Shown: positions 1 through 9,054, counted from the first letter of the stretch. The stretch: DNA of 21,396 nt from CAVWDI01 sp046259385 (GCA_046259385.1 JBJYWI010000072.1:1-21396), one strand, 5' to 3'. A program made the numbers and translations. The notes: generated by a model from the sequence alone, not told the origin.

Positions 1-1097
1 ATGCATAAACCAAGTAACGTAAGATTGACCCTGGCTTCATTAAATGGTTCCCATTTTTTTAAAAAACCTGGAATTGCTATCAGCAATCCAATCAATACGA
101 CTGGTGTTGAGCGGAATAAAAATGTGACTGGGTAAAAATAAAAGTATTTCAGCCCCAAATTGCCATCTTCAATAATTTGACCATTGAAGAAAACCGGCCA
201 TTCATGCCCACCGCCCGCAGCTTCCCCTATCCACGAAAGTACGTCCGAAATTGTCTGGAAAGGTTTGACCCACATTGCAGGCCAGAAAATTATAATAACA
301 ATTATGCATATTACTACCCAAAATAACAGCGGGTAATCAAGCAATCTTATCTGAAATTTAATGGATCGATTTATGCTGGTGGAGATCTTTTTAATAGTAT
401 CAATTCTTAATAGAACCAGTATTACTGGAATAAGCAGGAATGCTGGTGATTTCGTCAACAAACTTAATCCAGCGGCAATAGCGGAAACAGCGAGTTCTCT
501 AAAGTTCCGTTTATACAGGTAATAAATGAAAGCTAAAAGTGAAAGCAAGAGTAGATTGCTGACCATCGCATCTAATTGAAGCACTCTTGAAAGACCTATA
601 TGGAATGGAAAAAATGCAATCAAAATAAATGCTGTAAATGCTGCCTCCAAGCCAATTAGTTTGCGAGTATACAGATAGCTAATCCCGAGGATAACAGTGT
701 GGGCGATGACCATTAAGTATTTTGCAGCTAGCAGCAAATCAATTGGTTCGAGATCGGGAATGGTGTTTATGTAATTGTGTAATGTATCTGAATCAATTTG
801 GCCTATACCACTGCCTCTATACTCCGGATATCTGGATAAAAATCCAGCCGTTCCGATCCACATCGTGGTCACTCCGGGGTGATATATTTGATTGGTAGCG
901 GCAAAGTCTCGCTGTCCCAATGCATAATAAAAATTTGCAGAACGGGTAAGCCATAAGTGCTCATCAGGAGTAACAAATTGACCAAGTTCCATGATTCGTG
1001 GAATGAATATCGTCAAAATTACTAATAATAGCGCAATCAAGTCCAGCACTATTTTGTTTGAATTTTCTCTAAGAGATTTGGTGATATTCGTTTCCAT
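1..1097 (-). CDS. GT39-like (GT-C fold) membrane glycosyltransferase, 3' end missing
   Basis: The frame opens with ATG at 1097 and stays open to the window edge, giving the first 365 residues of a larger protein. After a first membrane helix (about residues 17-35) comes an external loop with the acidic pair D45-E46 and, further on, H73-P-G-V. This is the layout of the PMT_2/GT39 family, where the loop acid is catalytic. Several more hydrophobic helices follow, including a GLSRVLQLDAMVSNLL stretch and an AGLSLLTKSPAFLL stretch typical of that family. Such enzymes transfer a sugar from a polyprenyl-phosphate donor on the outer face of the cytoplasmic membrane. The start lies 18 bases after the stop of the preceding gene, with no clear Shine-Dalgarno, so it is probably co-transcribed and perhaps coupled. 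The acceptor and donor cannot be told from sequence. Family assignment is fairly secure; a full-length protein would be roughly 500-600 residues. Confidence 0.85.
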   Translation of the reverse strand, partial: METNITKSLRENSNKIVLDLIALLLVILTIFIPRIMELGQFVTPDEHLWLTRSANFYYALGQRDFAATNQIYHPGVTTMWIGTAGFLSRYPEYRGSGIGQIDSDTLHNYINTIPDLEPIDLLLAAKYLMVIAHTVILGISYLYTRKLIGLEAAFTAFILIAFFPFHIGLSRVLQLDAMVSNLLLLSLLAFIYYLYKRNFRELAVSAIAAGLSLLTKSPAFLLIPVILVLLRIDTIKKISTSINRSIKFQIRLLDYPLLFWVVICIIVIIIFWPAMWVKPFQTISDVLSWIGEAAGGGHEWPVFFNGQIIEDGNLGLKYFYFYPVTFLFRSTPVVLIGLLIAIPGFLKKWEPFNEARVNLTLLGLC

Positions 1098-1115
1098 CTG
1101 AAATTTTTAGATGAG

Positions 1116-2807
1116 TTAATGAATTTGGAGTACTTTATATTTCGTTGTACTGTAAACTTCTGGAAAGCGAGTTTCTTTGTCAATATCCACAACCCAGTAG
1201 TGGATTGGGTATTTGCGGGATAAATCCAAAACATCGGCATCTTCCATATTTTTATAATATTGGCTCAGTTCAATTGAACCTTTAGTCGTTCCCAGTTTCG
1301 CAGTTGAAAAATCAAATCCGAGTTCTTCAATTCTCATAACCCATTCTTCAACAAAGCTTTTATCCCAGAAAATGGCGGTGCCATCTTTCCACGCGACAAA
1401 AACAGACCGTTGGGCAAGTGGGCGAAACTCCTCCCAGTTAGGGTCAATCAGGAAAACATCTTCCTTTGAAGTTTCTTCTTTTGCCCATTTTGCAACTCTT
1501 CTCATTTCTGAAACTGGCAGTTTGACAAAACCATTCTCTGCGTAAGATTTAAAATTTTCGCTCAAGCTGATAATTCCGAAGGCTAAAACGATCATTACTG
1601 CAGCATTTGAAATCAGAACCGATCCTCGATTATTTTTCAGGGTTTTCCAAATACCTGGGATGGTTACCAGAACCGTGATCACAAATAAGATAATTATAGT
1701 TACGACAGGGAAGTAGAAAAAATTCAACCACATTACACTTATAAAAAAGAGAACAACGCTGAAGCGGCTCAACTTTTCTTCTTTTTCGATCATATATGCA
1801 AATACTGATATCACCTGGACAACAGCGATTGCAAACCAGATATCTGACGCTCGGGCTGGCTGTATGATCAGCAGATTTGGAGATTGGATGATATAAGCGC
1901 CAAAAAAGTTAAGCCCTATCCAGCAGAGGCATATAACAAACCAGATCAATCCTTGCATAAATAGGCCCCGTATTTTGTCCCTGGAAAAGAAAATTACAAG
2001 GCAGTAGCACAACATAAATCCCGCAAAAACAGCTATCTGTCTGATATTCCATGTATGCGGATATAAATGAAAAGGATGACGAACCTCCCCGGCTTTCAGC
2101 CAGAGCTGGTTATGGGAACTATCGAGCTGGAAGTTTGTTAAGGAAGACAGAATTAACGGTGTGCACAGGATTAGAAACACCACCAGCGCTTCCATCCACT
2201 TTTTCCAATTTTTCCTGTAACTGGTGTTAATTAAAATTACCGGGATAAAGAATGCCAAAGCATATATCCCATACAAAATATTCAGATTAAAACCGGCGGC
2301 AAGCAGGAATGCCCATAAAAAATTACGCTTTGAATTAAATGCAGCAGCAGCAAAAATCAGTAACGCGACCGAAAGGCTTGTATGTTCGAAGTAATTAATA
2401 ACAAGCGTCCCATGTCCTATGATTGGAGCAGGTGCCAGGGCAAAAAAAGCCATCGCTCCCACCGGCGCCAGTTTAGAACCGGGTAACAGCGAACATGCAA
2501 GGAATGCAGGCGCCAGTATGATCGACGCGCGTGTTATTAGGAAGAATACGAGCAGCGTTCCTTCCAAAGGGATGTATTCTGAAATATATGCGACAAGATG
2601 CCAGACCGGCCCTATGTATTTCGGGAATGTTGAGACTAACGGGTCGCCCGGAAACAATGAGGGGTCCTGCAACCAGAAAACAAACGGAATCTGCATCGCA
2701 TGGTTGTTGGAATAGAGCTGGTATCCTGAAATCATCAGAGAAGAAATGAATAGAAACCCCCACTGGATAAACAATACAGCCCACCTTCTTGAATTTATTT
2801 TTCTCAT
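1116..2807 (-). CDS. Unrecognised multi-pass membrane protein with C-terminal soluble domain
   Basis: This protein has 563 residues. Roughly ten to twelve hydrophobic helices fill residues 10-415, and a hydrophilic C-terminal part of about 140 residues follows. The first extracytoplasmic loop carries QDPSLFPGDPLV (about 47-58). Later loops hold RHPFHLYPHTW (243-253) and QPARASDIW (316-324), and the C-terminal part contains DPNWEEFRPLAQRSVFVAWK (455-474). These blocks look conserved and functional rather than random, and they recall uncharacterised bacterial membrane proteins of the DUF6798 kind; I am not sure of that match. The overall plan, with acids in loop 1, many helices and a soluble tail, resembles GT-C glycosyltransferases, and the neighbours on both sides are GT-C-like. 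A role in glycan transfer or polymerisation is therefore a guess from context. An O-antigen-polymerase-like function is an alternative. The ATG at 2807 gives a normal positively charged N-terminus (MRKINSRR). Confidence 0.8.
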   Translation of the reverse strand: MRKINSRRWAVLFIQWGFLFISSLMISGYQLYSNNHAMQIPFVFWLQDPSLFPGDPLVSTFPKYIGPVWHLVAYISEYIPLEGTLLVFFLITRASIILAPAFLACSLLPGSKLAPVGAMAFFALAPAPIIGHGTLVINYFEHTSLSVALLIFAAAAFNSKRNFLWAFLLAAGFNLNILYGIYALAFFIPVILINTSYRKNWKKWMEALVVFLILCTPLILSSLTNFQLDSSHNQLWLKAGEVRHPFHLYPHTWNIRQIAVFAGFMLCYCLVIFFSRDKIRGLFMQGLIWFVICLCWIGLNFFGAYIIQSPNLLIIQPARASDIWFAIAVVQVISVFAYMIEKEEKLSRFSVVLFFISVMWLNFFYFPVVTIIILFVITVLVTIPGIWKTLKNNRGSVLISNAAVMIVLAFGIISLSENFKSYAENGFVKLPVSEMRRVAKWAKEETSKEDVFLIDPNWEEFRPLAQRSVFVAWKDGTAIFWDKSFVEEWVMRIEELGFDFSTAKLGTTKGSIELSQYYKNMEDADVLDLSRKYPIHYWVVDIDKETRFPEVYSTTKYKVLQIH

Positions 2808-2819
2808 AACATGATCAAA

Positions 2820-2855
2820 AATTCATAGCGCAATTCGCGCTGGCGTTCATGAATT
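2820..2855 (-). terminator. Interrupted hairpin with T-run between two membrane-protein genes (attenuator candidate)
   Basis: Read on the minus strand, arms AATTCAT (2855-2849) and ATGAATT (2826-2820) enclose a second perfect pair AGCGC/GCGCT (2841-2837 and 2831-2827) with a five-base loop. A seven-base bulge lies on one side only. The closing arm runs into five consecutive T (2821-2817). It sits in the 55-base gap between the 645-residue and 563-residue membrane proteins. It could be a weak terminator or attenuator, or an RNA-processing site that adjusts the level of the downstream genes. The bulge weakens the case for an efficient terminator. Confidence 0.35.
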
Positions 2856-2862
2856 GAGGAAT

Positions 2863-4800
2863 CTACCTTCTGGGGATAAAAATTCGAATGTGGGTGTTTT
2901 CTTCACAATATGCGGCTGGTTTGGTGCTTTCAAGTTCCTCAAAGCGTTCAGGGTTCAACTGATCCTGGTACCAGTCGTTGAAAAAACGCTGCTGAACGAG
3001 AATATAGTCCGCCTCGTTTAACCACTTTTCAGAAAGCTCTTCACTCCAGTAACCATATTTGTCCAGCACTTTCGGATTGCCGTATTTTTTATAGGTGTAA
3101 TCCCCATTCAGTTGGGCAGGGTAAATCTGTATTCCAGGCAGGTATAACAAGGGTACTGCTGAATTTCCGCCTTTCCAGTATACCTTTGAGCCAGGGGGAA
3201 CAAGCTTCGAAATGTGGGAGCCCACAGTGCGGTAAGAGTGGATTATGTCCCGCTCACAAAAGTATGTGTTGCACTCCTGAACCAGATCAATTGCTGGTGT
3301 GATAAGCGCGCCAGCGATAATAAAAACTGTCAGAGCCCAAAAACCAAACACCGGAAAGTTCCCAGTGTGAGATTCGCTGCCTAATCTGCTGCGGTTGCTT
3401 CTAATCCATTTGATCAAAGCAGCCAAAACGAAGATCAACGCAGCAATCATCAGACCAGATATGCTGGAGATAATCCTACGGGAGGTCTTGAAATCATATC
3501 CGTGGGTTTTCTTAAAGTAATTAAAAAGGGGCATCGATCCGGAGGAATCAGGCGAGAGGTACAGAACTGACCTGGGTAGCTGCAGATCAAGCAACTCTCC
3601 TCCGATCTGTTCATAGGAACCAAATCCGATCCAAACTGCAGATGAAACAATGAAGAGCAGGATCACTATCTGGAACCAGACAGGGATGCGTATTCTCCAA
3701 AGCGGGTAACTCAGCGGCAGGATGAGAAGTCCGATAAATGAAAAAAAACCCAAATAACCGGTCAAACAGTAAATGCAGTAGCCTTCTCCTAATGCTGCCC
3801 AAACGTGGGCTGCCAACATCAGGATATATAAGACAAACAGGAATAAAAATGTGCGGTAATCGCTCTCTTTTTTCCAGTCCTTTTTACGGAGACCAAAAAA
3901 TGAAGCGCCCATAACTGTTGCTAAAGAGACAAAATGATTCCGATAAGTTTGGCTCAAGCTGATAAGCCGGTTTTCAGTTGTTGTATCTGGTGCCCAGGCA
4001 TTGGGGATCGGTTCCGGCGTGCGCCATAAATCAAGAAATGGGGTCATTGATCTTGGCAATTGTAAAGCCCAGACCTGCAGAATTCCTGGCCAGAAAAGTG
4101 CATGACCCAGAATAATGGTTGAGGTACAGATCAGGCAGGCAATCGCGCCCTTCTTGGTTCCATATTGAAATATCAAATATAAAAATAGCGCTGGAAGTAA
4201 AAGCAGCATATTGAAACGCGTTATCGCCAGCAATCCCGCCAGGAGCGAGCCTAAAACGATCTGCCATGCAGGTCTATCGTCCCCAATCAATAACACAAGC
4301 ACCCAGACCAGCATGCATGCGATCAAGACCTGAGATACGGCGATACTGTACATCTTAATTAACGCAATGTTCGTTGCCAGAATCCAAATTAAAAGCGCTG
4401 CCCACCATCTGCCACCTAATCGTCTGGCCAGGATCCAGAAGCCGAGCAGGAACAAACCAGCCAGGAAACCAGAAAAAGTTCTCCCGACCCCAAGGTCTGG
4501 TCCAAATAAAAACTGGACAAGTCCAGGGATTAGGTAGGATAACGGCATTTTACTTGTCCAGGGTCCATAAAATTGGTAAAGCGAGTACTGACCAGAAACA
4601 AACAGCAACCCTTTATACAGGTATAGACCTTCATCGATCAATGAATCCAGCAGATGCGCATATCTCCAGAGCTGGGCAAGAAATACGATCCCGCCGAGGA
4701 TCGCCAGTGCTTCAGGCAGCCATGGAATTCTATTAAACCGGCTCGAGACAAACAAGGATGAAGATGGATGTCTTGTAATCGCCTGACCGTTATTATTCAT
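2863..4800 (-). CDS. GT-C/GT39-like membrane glycosyltransferase
   Basis: This protein has 645 residues. A cytoplasmic tail of about 30 residues precedes the first helix (31-47). The first outer loop then gives LIDEGLYLYKG with the acidic pair D56-E57, followed by FYGPWTSKMPLSYL (78-90); this is the pattern of the ArnT/PMT_2 (GT39-like) superfamily, in which the loop-1 acid acts in catalysis. About ten more helices follow. The C-terminal 120-130 residues are mostly soluble and presumably extracytoplasmic, and include a short segment (PPGSKVYWKGGNSAVPLLYL) that recalls the periplasmic domains of these enzymes. It probably transfers a sugar from a polyprenyl-phosphate donor to a lipid-linked glycan or protein outside the cell. 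Its ATG overlaps the stop of the preceding gene as ATGA, indicating translational coupling. Exact specificity is unknown. Confidence 0.85.
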   Translation of the reverse strand: MNNNGQAITRHPSSSLFVSSRFNRIPWLPEALAILGGIVFLAQLWRYAHLLDSLIDEGLYLYKGLLFVSGQYSLYQFYGPWTSKMPLSYLIPGLVQFLFGPDLGVGRTFSGFLAGLFLLGFWILARRLGGRWWAALLIWILATNIALIKMYSIAVSQVLIACMLVWVLVLLIGDDRPAWQIVLGSLLAGLLAITRFNMLLLLPALFLYLIFQYGTKKGAIACLICTSTIILGHALFWPGILQVWALQLPRSMTPFLDLWRTPEPIPNAWAPDTTTENRLISLSQTYRNHFVSLATVMGASFFGLRKKDWKKESDYRTFLFLFVLYILMLAAHVWAALGEGYCIYCLTGYLGFFSFIGLLILPLSYPLWRIRIPVWFQIVILLFIVSSAVWIGFGSYEQIGGELLDLQLPRSVLYLSPDSSGSMPLFNYFKKTHGYDFKTSRRIISSISGLMIAALIFVLAALIKWIRSNRSRLGSESHTGNFPVFGFWALTVFIIAGALITPAIDLVQECNTYFCERDIIHSYRTVGSHISKLVPPGSKVYWKGGNSAVPLLYLPGIQIYPAQLNGDYTYKKYGNPKVLDKYGYWSEELSEKWLNEADYILVQQRFFNDWYQDQLNPERFEELESTKPAAYCEENTHIRIFIPRR

Positions 4801-6431
4801 TTCTTATCGGATTTACGAATATACCAGTCTAGGATTATATATATAAAAGCGGTCCCAATCCCCAGGGCGATTGTAAGATACAAATCCGTCACCGGCCAAT
4901 TGATTCCATAATAGCGAAAGAGATACCAGGGAAGAAACCAGATCAAGATAAGGATTATGCTGATATAAATCCGTTTCAACCAGCGGTCATTTGTACATCT
5001 GCTTGTAATTACAGCCCAGGATGCGATCGCGATTTGAAGCCCAACAAATGCCGCCCGGTACCTTGGATTATCCCAGAGATCACCCCCGCTGCGGAAGGCT
5101 GCAATCAGAATCCCTGCCCACACAATCAGATTTAAGACGAGCGTAAATCCGTTATCAGCCTTGTTTTTGATTGCTGGAACGAAGGCATACACAAGCGCGG
5201 GAAAGAGCAGGAACCATCCAATTGCGCGCCAGATGGCTATCACCCACCATATTTTGGCGAGGCTGCCAGCGATAAGCGCGGCAGGCAAAAATGGCTGTAT
5301 TGAACCATAGGCGAGAATTAAAAGCAGATGTGTCCATTCCGGCATGTTCCGAAGCGCTTTTTGTGTCCATCCTGACTCTAAGCGGGTTATTTGAGCCTGC
5401 AAGCTGGCGGATTTCCGGAACCACCATTCCAACATCGCAACCGGGTTTGACATACCTTCGGGGACAAACTGACGTAATGACCACCATAAACCCGCTGTAA
5501 TACCGGCTGCAACGATTATTAACAATAGAACTATAGCTTTCTTAGGAATGCGAATCTCACCTGGATACAGGCTGTACAATGGAACCGCCGCGATGAGAAG
5601 CATTACAAGCAGTAAAGCAGCATACGGGGGTGAAAGCAGCATGCTGAAGATGAATGCCAGCAGCATCCAGGCTCCGCCAGACCAAGTGCGCTCCTGAAAG
5701 AACCTGATCAAACCGTAAAAAGCGGTCATTGTAAGGGTTATCATAAAGGCTTCCCGCATTTGCGAACTTCCAAGCAGAACTGCTTCCGGGTATACCATTA
5801 ATATAAAGGCAGAAAGCATTGCAGTGGGCATCCCCCACAGGCGGTTTGTAAAAGCCCACAGGAAACAGACAGCCAGCGAAGAGATAAACGCTGTAAGAAT
5901 AACGATCAGAAGCGGGTTGTGGGCAGCCGGGTCTGGACTAATCCCCCCGGTATAACGATAGACGAATGCACTTAGGAATAACATCCCTCCATACTGGTCG
6001 ATTCCTCGTCTGGTATTAAATGCAGTACTAAGAGGTTTTTCTGATACCGCCAACAGGTAAGCTGCCTGATCGCGTTTGCCTGCATCCGCCATAACGTATC
6101 CGTTGGTCTCCAGAGGTGAATTATGGCCAAAAACCGGAAGTGCGACATACAGAAAAGCGCCAGCAGCCAGCCTGAGAAGCACCGCAGCAATAAGAACAAC
6201 ACCCAATTCCATGGTCAGGTTTTCTTTCTGGAGCAGCCGCCAGCATAAAACTGACAGACCGACCATAATTATGAGGACAAGAAAGAAAGACAACCAATTG
6301 GAAGTGTTTGAAAATCGTGTGGATATATAGGCAAATAAGAGCGCTGTAAGCAAACAAAAAGAAGCCAAGGCTGCATAGAAGCGCCAATTAAGAATTAAAA
6401 AATTGTTGTTTTGCGTAACGCGTTCTGTCAT
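4797..6431 (-). CDS. GT-C-like membrane protein, probable glycosyltransferase
   Basis: This protein has 544 residues and about twelve hydrophobic helices. The loop after the third helix carries MADAGKRDQAAYLLA with acids D116 and D121, which corresponds to the acidic catalytic loop of GT-C enzymes. The segment around 195-240 (a helix, then YPEAVLLGSSQMREAFMITL) resembles the PMT_2 region where a conserved acid follows a membrane segment. The similarity to GT39 is weaker than for the two neighbours, and an O-antigen ligase- or polymerase-like role is possible. The gene begins 39 bases after the GT4 gene, without a clear Shine-Dalgarno, and its stop overlaps the start of the next gene by four bases. 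Position in the cluster supports a role in assembling the same surface glycan. The C-terminus is short and charged (YIRKSDKK), unlike the soluble tails of the two following proteins. Confidence 0.75.
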   Translation of the reverse strand: MTERVTQNNNFLILNWRFYAALASFCLLTALLFAYISTRFSNTSNWLSFFLVLIIMVGLSVLCWRLLQKENLTMELGVVLIAAVLLRLAAGAFLYVALPVFGHNSPLETNGYVMADAGKRDQAAYLLAVSEKPLSTAFNTRRGIDQYGGMLFLSAFVYRYTGGISPDPAAHNPLLIVILTAFISSLAVCFLWAFTNRLWGMPTAMLSAFILMVYPEAVLLGSSQMREAFMITLTMTAFYGLIRFFQERTWSGGAWMLLAFIFSMLLSPPYAALLLVMLLIAAVPLYSLYPGEIRIPKKAIVLLLIIVAAGITAGLWWSLRQFVPEGMSNPVAMLEWWFRKSASLQAQITRLESGWTQKALRNMPEWTHLLLILAYGSIQPFLPAALIAGSLAKIWWVIAIWRAIGWFLLFPALVYAFVPAIKNKADNGFTLVLNLIVWAGILIAAFRSGGDLWDNPRYRAAFVGLQIAIASWAVITSRCTNDRWLKRIYISIILILIWFLPWYLFRYYGINWPVTDLYLTIALGIGTAFIYIILDWYIRKSDKK

Positions 6432-6470
6432 AAATAAGAAATCAGGTTTTTCTTACCTCAAGTTGATCCT

Positions 6471-7655
6471 CTAACCGAAATCGAGATTTTCCACAATTTT
6501 TTCCGCCCGGGATTTCCATGAGTATTTTGCGGAGAGCCTGCGCGCTGTCTCTGCGAGCAGATTCCAGTGGTCAGGATTCTCTTTGATTTCAATTAGTGCT
6601 TCTAACCATTTGTCTGCCATGTCCGCAGGAAGCAGGACGGCATTTTTGGGATTGAGGACTTCTCTAAGAACAGGAAGGTCGCTGGCCATAATCACCCTTC
6701 CACAAGCCAGATATTCAAAAAGTTTCATAGGGCTTAGAAATTTTGAAATATCTCCGCCGGACGAGGCAGCCACCTTTGTTTGATAAGGCAGCATCAATAC
6801 TTCACAGGATGCTTGATATAAAGGTAATTCAGCATTTGGGACAAATCCTGTTGTGAGAATATTTTTTATGCCTTTTGAGAGAACAGCTTCACTTAATTGA
6901 TTTATTTGATCGGGTTCTCCTCCAACAATCAAGAAATTGGCGTCCGGTAGACTTGCAGCAATCCGGATAATCAAAGAAATTCCGCGCCCATCATAAAGGT
7001 GTCCCGTATAACCGGCGGTGAATTTATCGGGCGCTAAGTCTTTCAGGTCGTTTCTAATATCCCTCAAACGCTGCCGGGCAGTCTTTGGATCAGGCAAGTC
7101 TTGATAACGATCAAGGTCGACTCCATCTGGAGCTAGAATTGTAAAGCTGGGCGATTTTGGAAGGTCATATTGCTCTTCGAGTTCGTTCAGCAGCGCCTTT
7201 GTGATCACTACCAGCCTCATCGCGCCTTTGCCGTTTAGAAAAAGTTTGAAAAGTTCTGGTCCGATTCTTCCAGAGGGGAGATCATGCACCTCAAAAATTG
7301 TCTTAAGGTTAATTGAACTTCCAAGGGCTCCGATCTGCGGCATTCGGGTATATACAAGATCTATCCTATTTTTTCTGGTCCAGCGAATTACTTTTATCGC
7401 GAAATCGTAGTGCCGAAATGGTGGGAATGATGGCAGCCAGTGCACAGGGAATTCATGCTGAATACCATAGTGGTTGGCTAAATTCTCCCATTGGCTTGAG
7501 CTATTTTTGTTTGATTTTAGCTCACTTTTCAAGTCTGGGACCAGAACAGTTACTTCGTGGTTGCATTGAACTAATGCCTGAGCCATTTTCATGACCTGTA
7601 TTGTATTTGCCCTGCGCGCTGGAATTGTGGAAGGAGCTGCAACTGCAATTTTCAT
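6471..7655 (-). CDS. Family 4 (GT-B) glycosyltransferase
   Basis: The protein has 394 residues from the ATG at 7655. The open frame extends to an upstream ATG at 7778, but those 41 extra residues lie inside the flippase gene and look non-native, while MKIAVAAPSTIPARRANT is a classic GT4 N-terminus. The gap to the flippase stop is a single base (TAATATG), so the two are surely coupled. Visible features are the N-terminal Rossmann half (1-170), the YTGHLYDGRG segment at 216-225 that opens the donor-binding half, and SPMKLFEYLACGRVIMASD at 308-326, which binds the nucleotide-sugar diphosphate in GT4 enzymes. There are no membrane helices; it should act on the cytoplasmic face, adding a sugar from a nucleotide donor to a lipid-linked intermediate before flipping. 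Donor and linkage cannot be predicted. Confidence 0.9.
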   Translation of the reverse strand: MKIAVAAPSTIPARRANTIQVMKMAQALVQCNHEVTVLVPDLKSELKSNKNSSSQWENLANHYGIQHEFPVHWLPSFPPFRHYDFAIKVIRWTRKNRIDLVYTRMPQIGALGSSINLKTIFEVHDLPSGRIGPELFKLFLNGKGAMRLVVITKALLNELEEQYDLPKSPSFTILAPDGVDLDRYQDLPDPKTARQRLRDIRNDLKDLAPDKFTAGYTGHLYDGRGISLIIRIAASLPDANFLIVGGEPDQINQLSEAVLSKGIKNILTTGFVPNAELPLYQASCEVLMLPYQTKVAASSGGDISKFLSPMKLFEYLACGRVIMASDLPVLREVLNPKNAVLLPADMADKWLEALIEIKENPDHWNLLAETARRLSAKYSWKSRAEKIVENLDFG

Positions 7656-7656
7656 A

Positions 7657-9006
7657 TTATTGCGCTTTTTCTGCCAGCAGCGACCTAATCTTAAGAGTGA
7701 GGATTGCCGAATTTGAAATATAAAACCCGGAAAGCAATGCTGCTGCAGCCAGATAACCAAATTGAGGCACAAGGACAAGCACCAGTAGTATTTTTAAGCC
7801 AGCCAGCAGTGCATTGACTTTAGCTGGAAAGTCAGCTCTCCCCAGAGAGAGTAAAGCGCCTCGCCGCCAGTAAAATGTATTTGCAAATAAAAGCCCAACC
7901 AGCAAGATCAACAGAGCTGGATAAGCTGGGAGAAATTCAGGAGCATAAATGTAGCGGATAATTGCCGGACCCAAGACGATTAACCCAAGCGTCGCAATAA
8001 TTGTGTAAGCCCCTGCCAGGATTGAACCCTGCCTCATTATATAACGCATATTGCGCCATTGGTTTTGTGCAGATTGTCTTGATAATTCCGGATATGTTGC
8101 CTGGGGAAGTGGGCTCACCGGCATTTGGACGATATTTGCAAGAGCCAGAGCCAGTTTGTAATATCCGGCCTCAAGCGGCGTGCGGAAGAAGGAAACCCAG
8201 AGCACCTCACTGTCCTTTGTAATCAGGCTGATGGAAGCGCTGATGTTTGTACTGATCCCGAAGCTTGCGAGTTCATTAAACCTCTCTTTGAGTAATTTGA
8301 TTGGCGTTTTCCACCATCCTAATCCCCACTGCCGGGTTGCCATTAAGAATGCTGTGAATGAAATCCCAAGAGCTCCAATAATTTTGCCTGTCATATATGA
8401 GAACAGGATCTGCGGCAGCCCACCATGATTGAGGTATGCCAGGATGATCAAGAAAAGCGTGATTAAGCTCTGTACAATGTTTATTGTGGCCATGCGCCGG
8501 AATCGGTCATAAATCTGAAGCAGACCGACGGAACTCTCGTTAATAAAATTTGCAGGTATGATCAATCCATACAACCGGAAGAGGTTTGTTGTTGAGGGAT
8601 CCTTTGCCAGGTGTGTAGCCGCCAGCGGCGCTAAGAGCAGCACAATGGCAAATGCTAAGAGCGAGCTTAAAAATTCCACAATTGCGGCAAGTTTAAAAAC
8701 CGATGCAGCCCGGGTTGTGTCCCTATATACGGTGAATTCCCCAACATACTTCACTACCAATTCACTCATCCGGAAAGAAGCCAGTTTGTTTACAACACTG
8801 GTAAAAAGTGTAATTGCTCCAAGAATCCCGAAATTCTCAACACCCAGCAGTCGTGCAATCAGAATGCCTTGGACCATGCTCAGGACCGCGGAAACACTGG
8901 TTGAGCTGAATAGATATCCAGAGTTCCTAACCAATCTCTGGATGATTTCGTTATCTAAAAATCGCCTGAGCGGTTTCAATAGCCAGTTAATTAACTTTTT
9001 CAACAT
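7657..9006 (-). CDS. Wzx-type polysaccharide flippase (MOP superfamily)
   Basis: This protein has 449 residues and about twelve to fourteen hydrophobic helices along the whole length. The N-terminal part reads NSGYLFSSTSVSAVLSMVQG (29-48) followed by ILIARLLGVENFGILGAITL, the hallmark start of the polysaccharide-exporting branch of the MOP superfamily (Polysacc_synt). A short basic amphipathic tail (KKLINWLLKPLRRFLD) precedes the first helix. Members move undecaprenyl-linked oligosaccharides from the inner to the outer leaflet of the cytoplasmic membrane. Its presence beside a GT4 enzyme and outer-face GT-C enzymes implies a flippase-dependent route with further processing outside. A Wzy-type polymerase would normally accompany it, but none was recognised with confidence here. 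The start at 9006 lies 48 bases after the epimerase stop, with a small inverted repeat (9007-9020) immediately upstream. Confidence 0.92.
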   Translation of the reverse strand: MLKKLINWLLKPLRRFLDNEIIQRLVRNSGYLFSSTSVSAVLSMVQGILIARLLGVENFGILGAITLFTSVVNKLASFRMSELVVKYVGEFTVYRDTTRAASVFKLAAIVEFLSSLLAFAIVLLLAPLAATHLAKDPSTTNLFRLYGLIIPANFINESSVGLLQIYDRFRRMATINIVQSLITLFLIILAYLNHGGLPQILFSYMTGKIIGALGISFTAFLMATRQWGLGWWKTPIKLLKERFNELASFGISTNISASISLITKDSEVLWVSFFRTPLEAGYYKLALALANIVQMPVSPLPQATYPELSRQSAQNQWRNMRYIMRQGSILAGAYTIIATLGLIVLGPAIIRYIYAPEFLPAYPALLILLVGLLFANTFYWRRGALLSLGRADFPAKVNALLAGLKILLVLVLVPQFGYLAAAALLSGFYISNSAILTLKIRSLLAEKAQ

Positions 9007-9054
9007 TCCATTACAATGGATTTAGGGATTGGTATTTTCCCCAGGAAAGGTCAG

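Noticed and set aside
4374..4736. Plus-strand frame of 120 codons opposite the 645-residue membrane protein.
   Set aside because: Low-complexity composition with many basic residues, no domain; explained as the shadow of the minus-strand gene.
7656..7778. Upstream extension of the GT4 glycosyltransferase to the ATG at 7778 (41 more residues).
   Set aside because: The extra residues lie inside the flippase gene, have no GT4 similarity, and the internal ATG at 7655 gives the classic family N-terminus with a one-base gap to the flippase stop.
9007..9020. Inverted repeat TCCATT-N2-AATGGA directly ahead of the flippase start.
   Set aside because: Six-base arms next to the start codon in AT-rich DNA; too short to distinguish from chance, and no promoter accompanies it.
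8558..9025. Plus-strand frame of 155 codons opposite the flippase gene.
   Set aside because: It is a mirror of the real flippase gene; it shows no recognisable domain and no promoter or ribosome-binding site.
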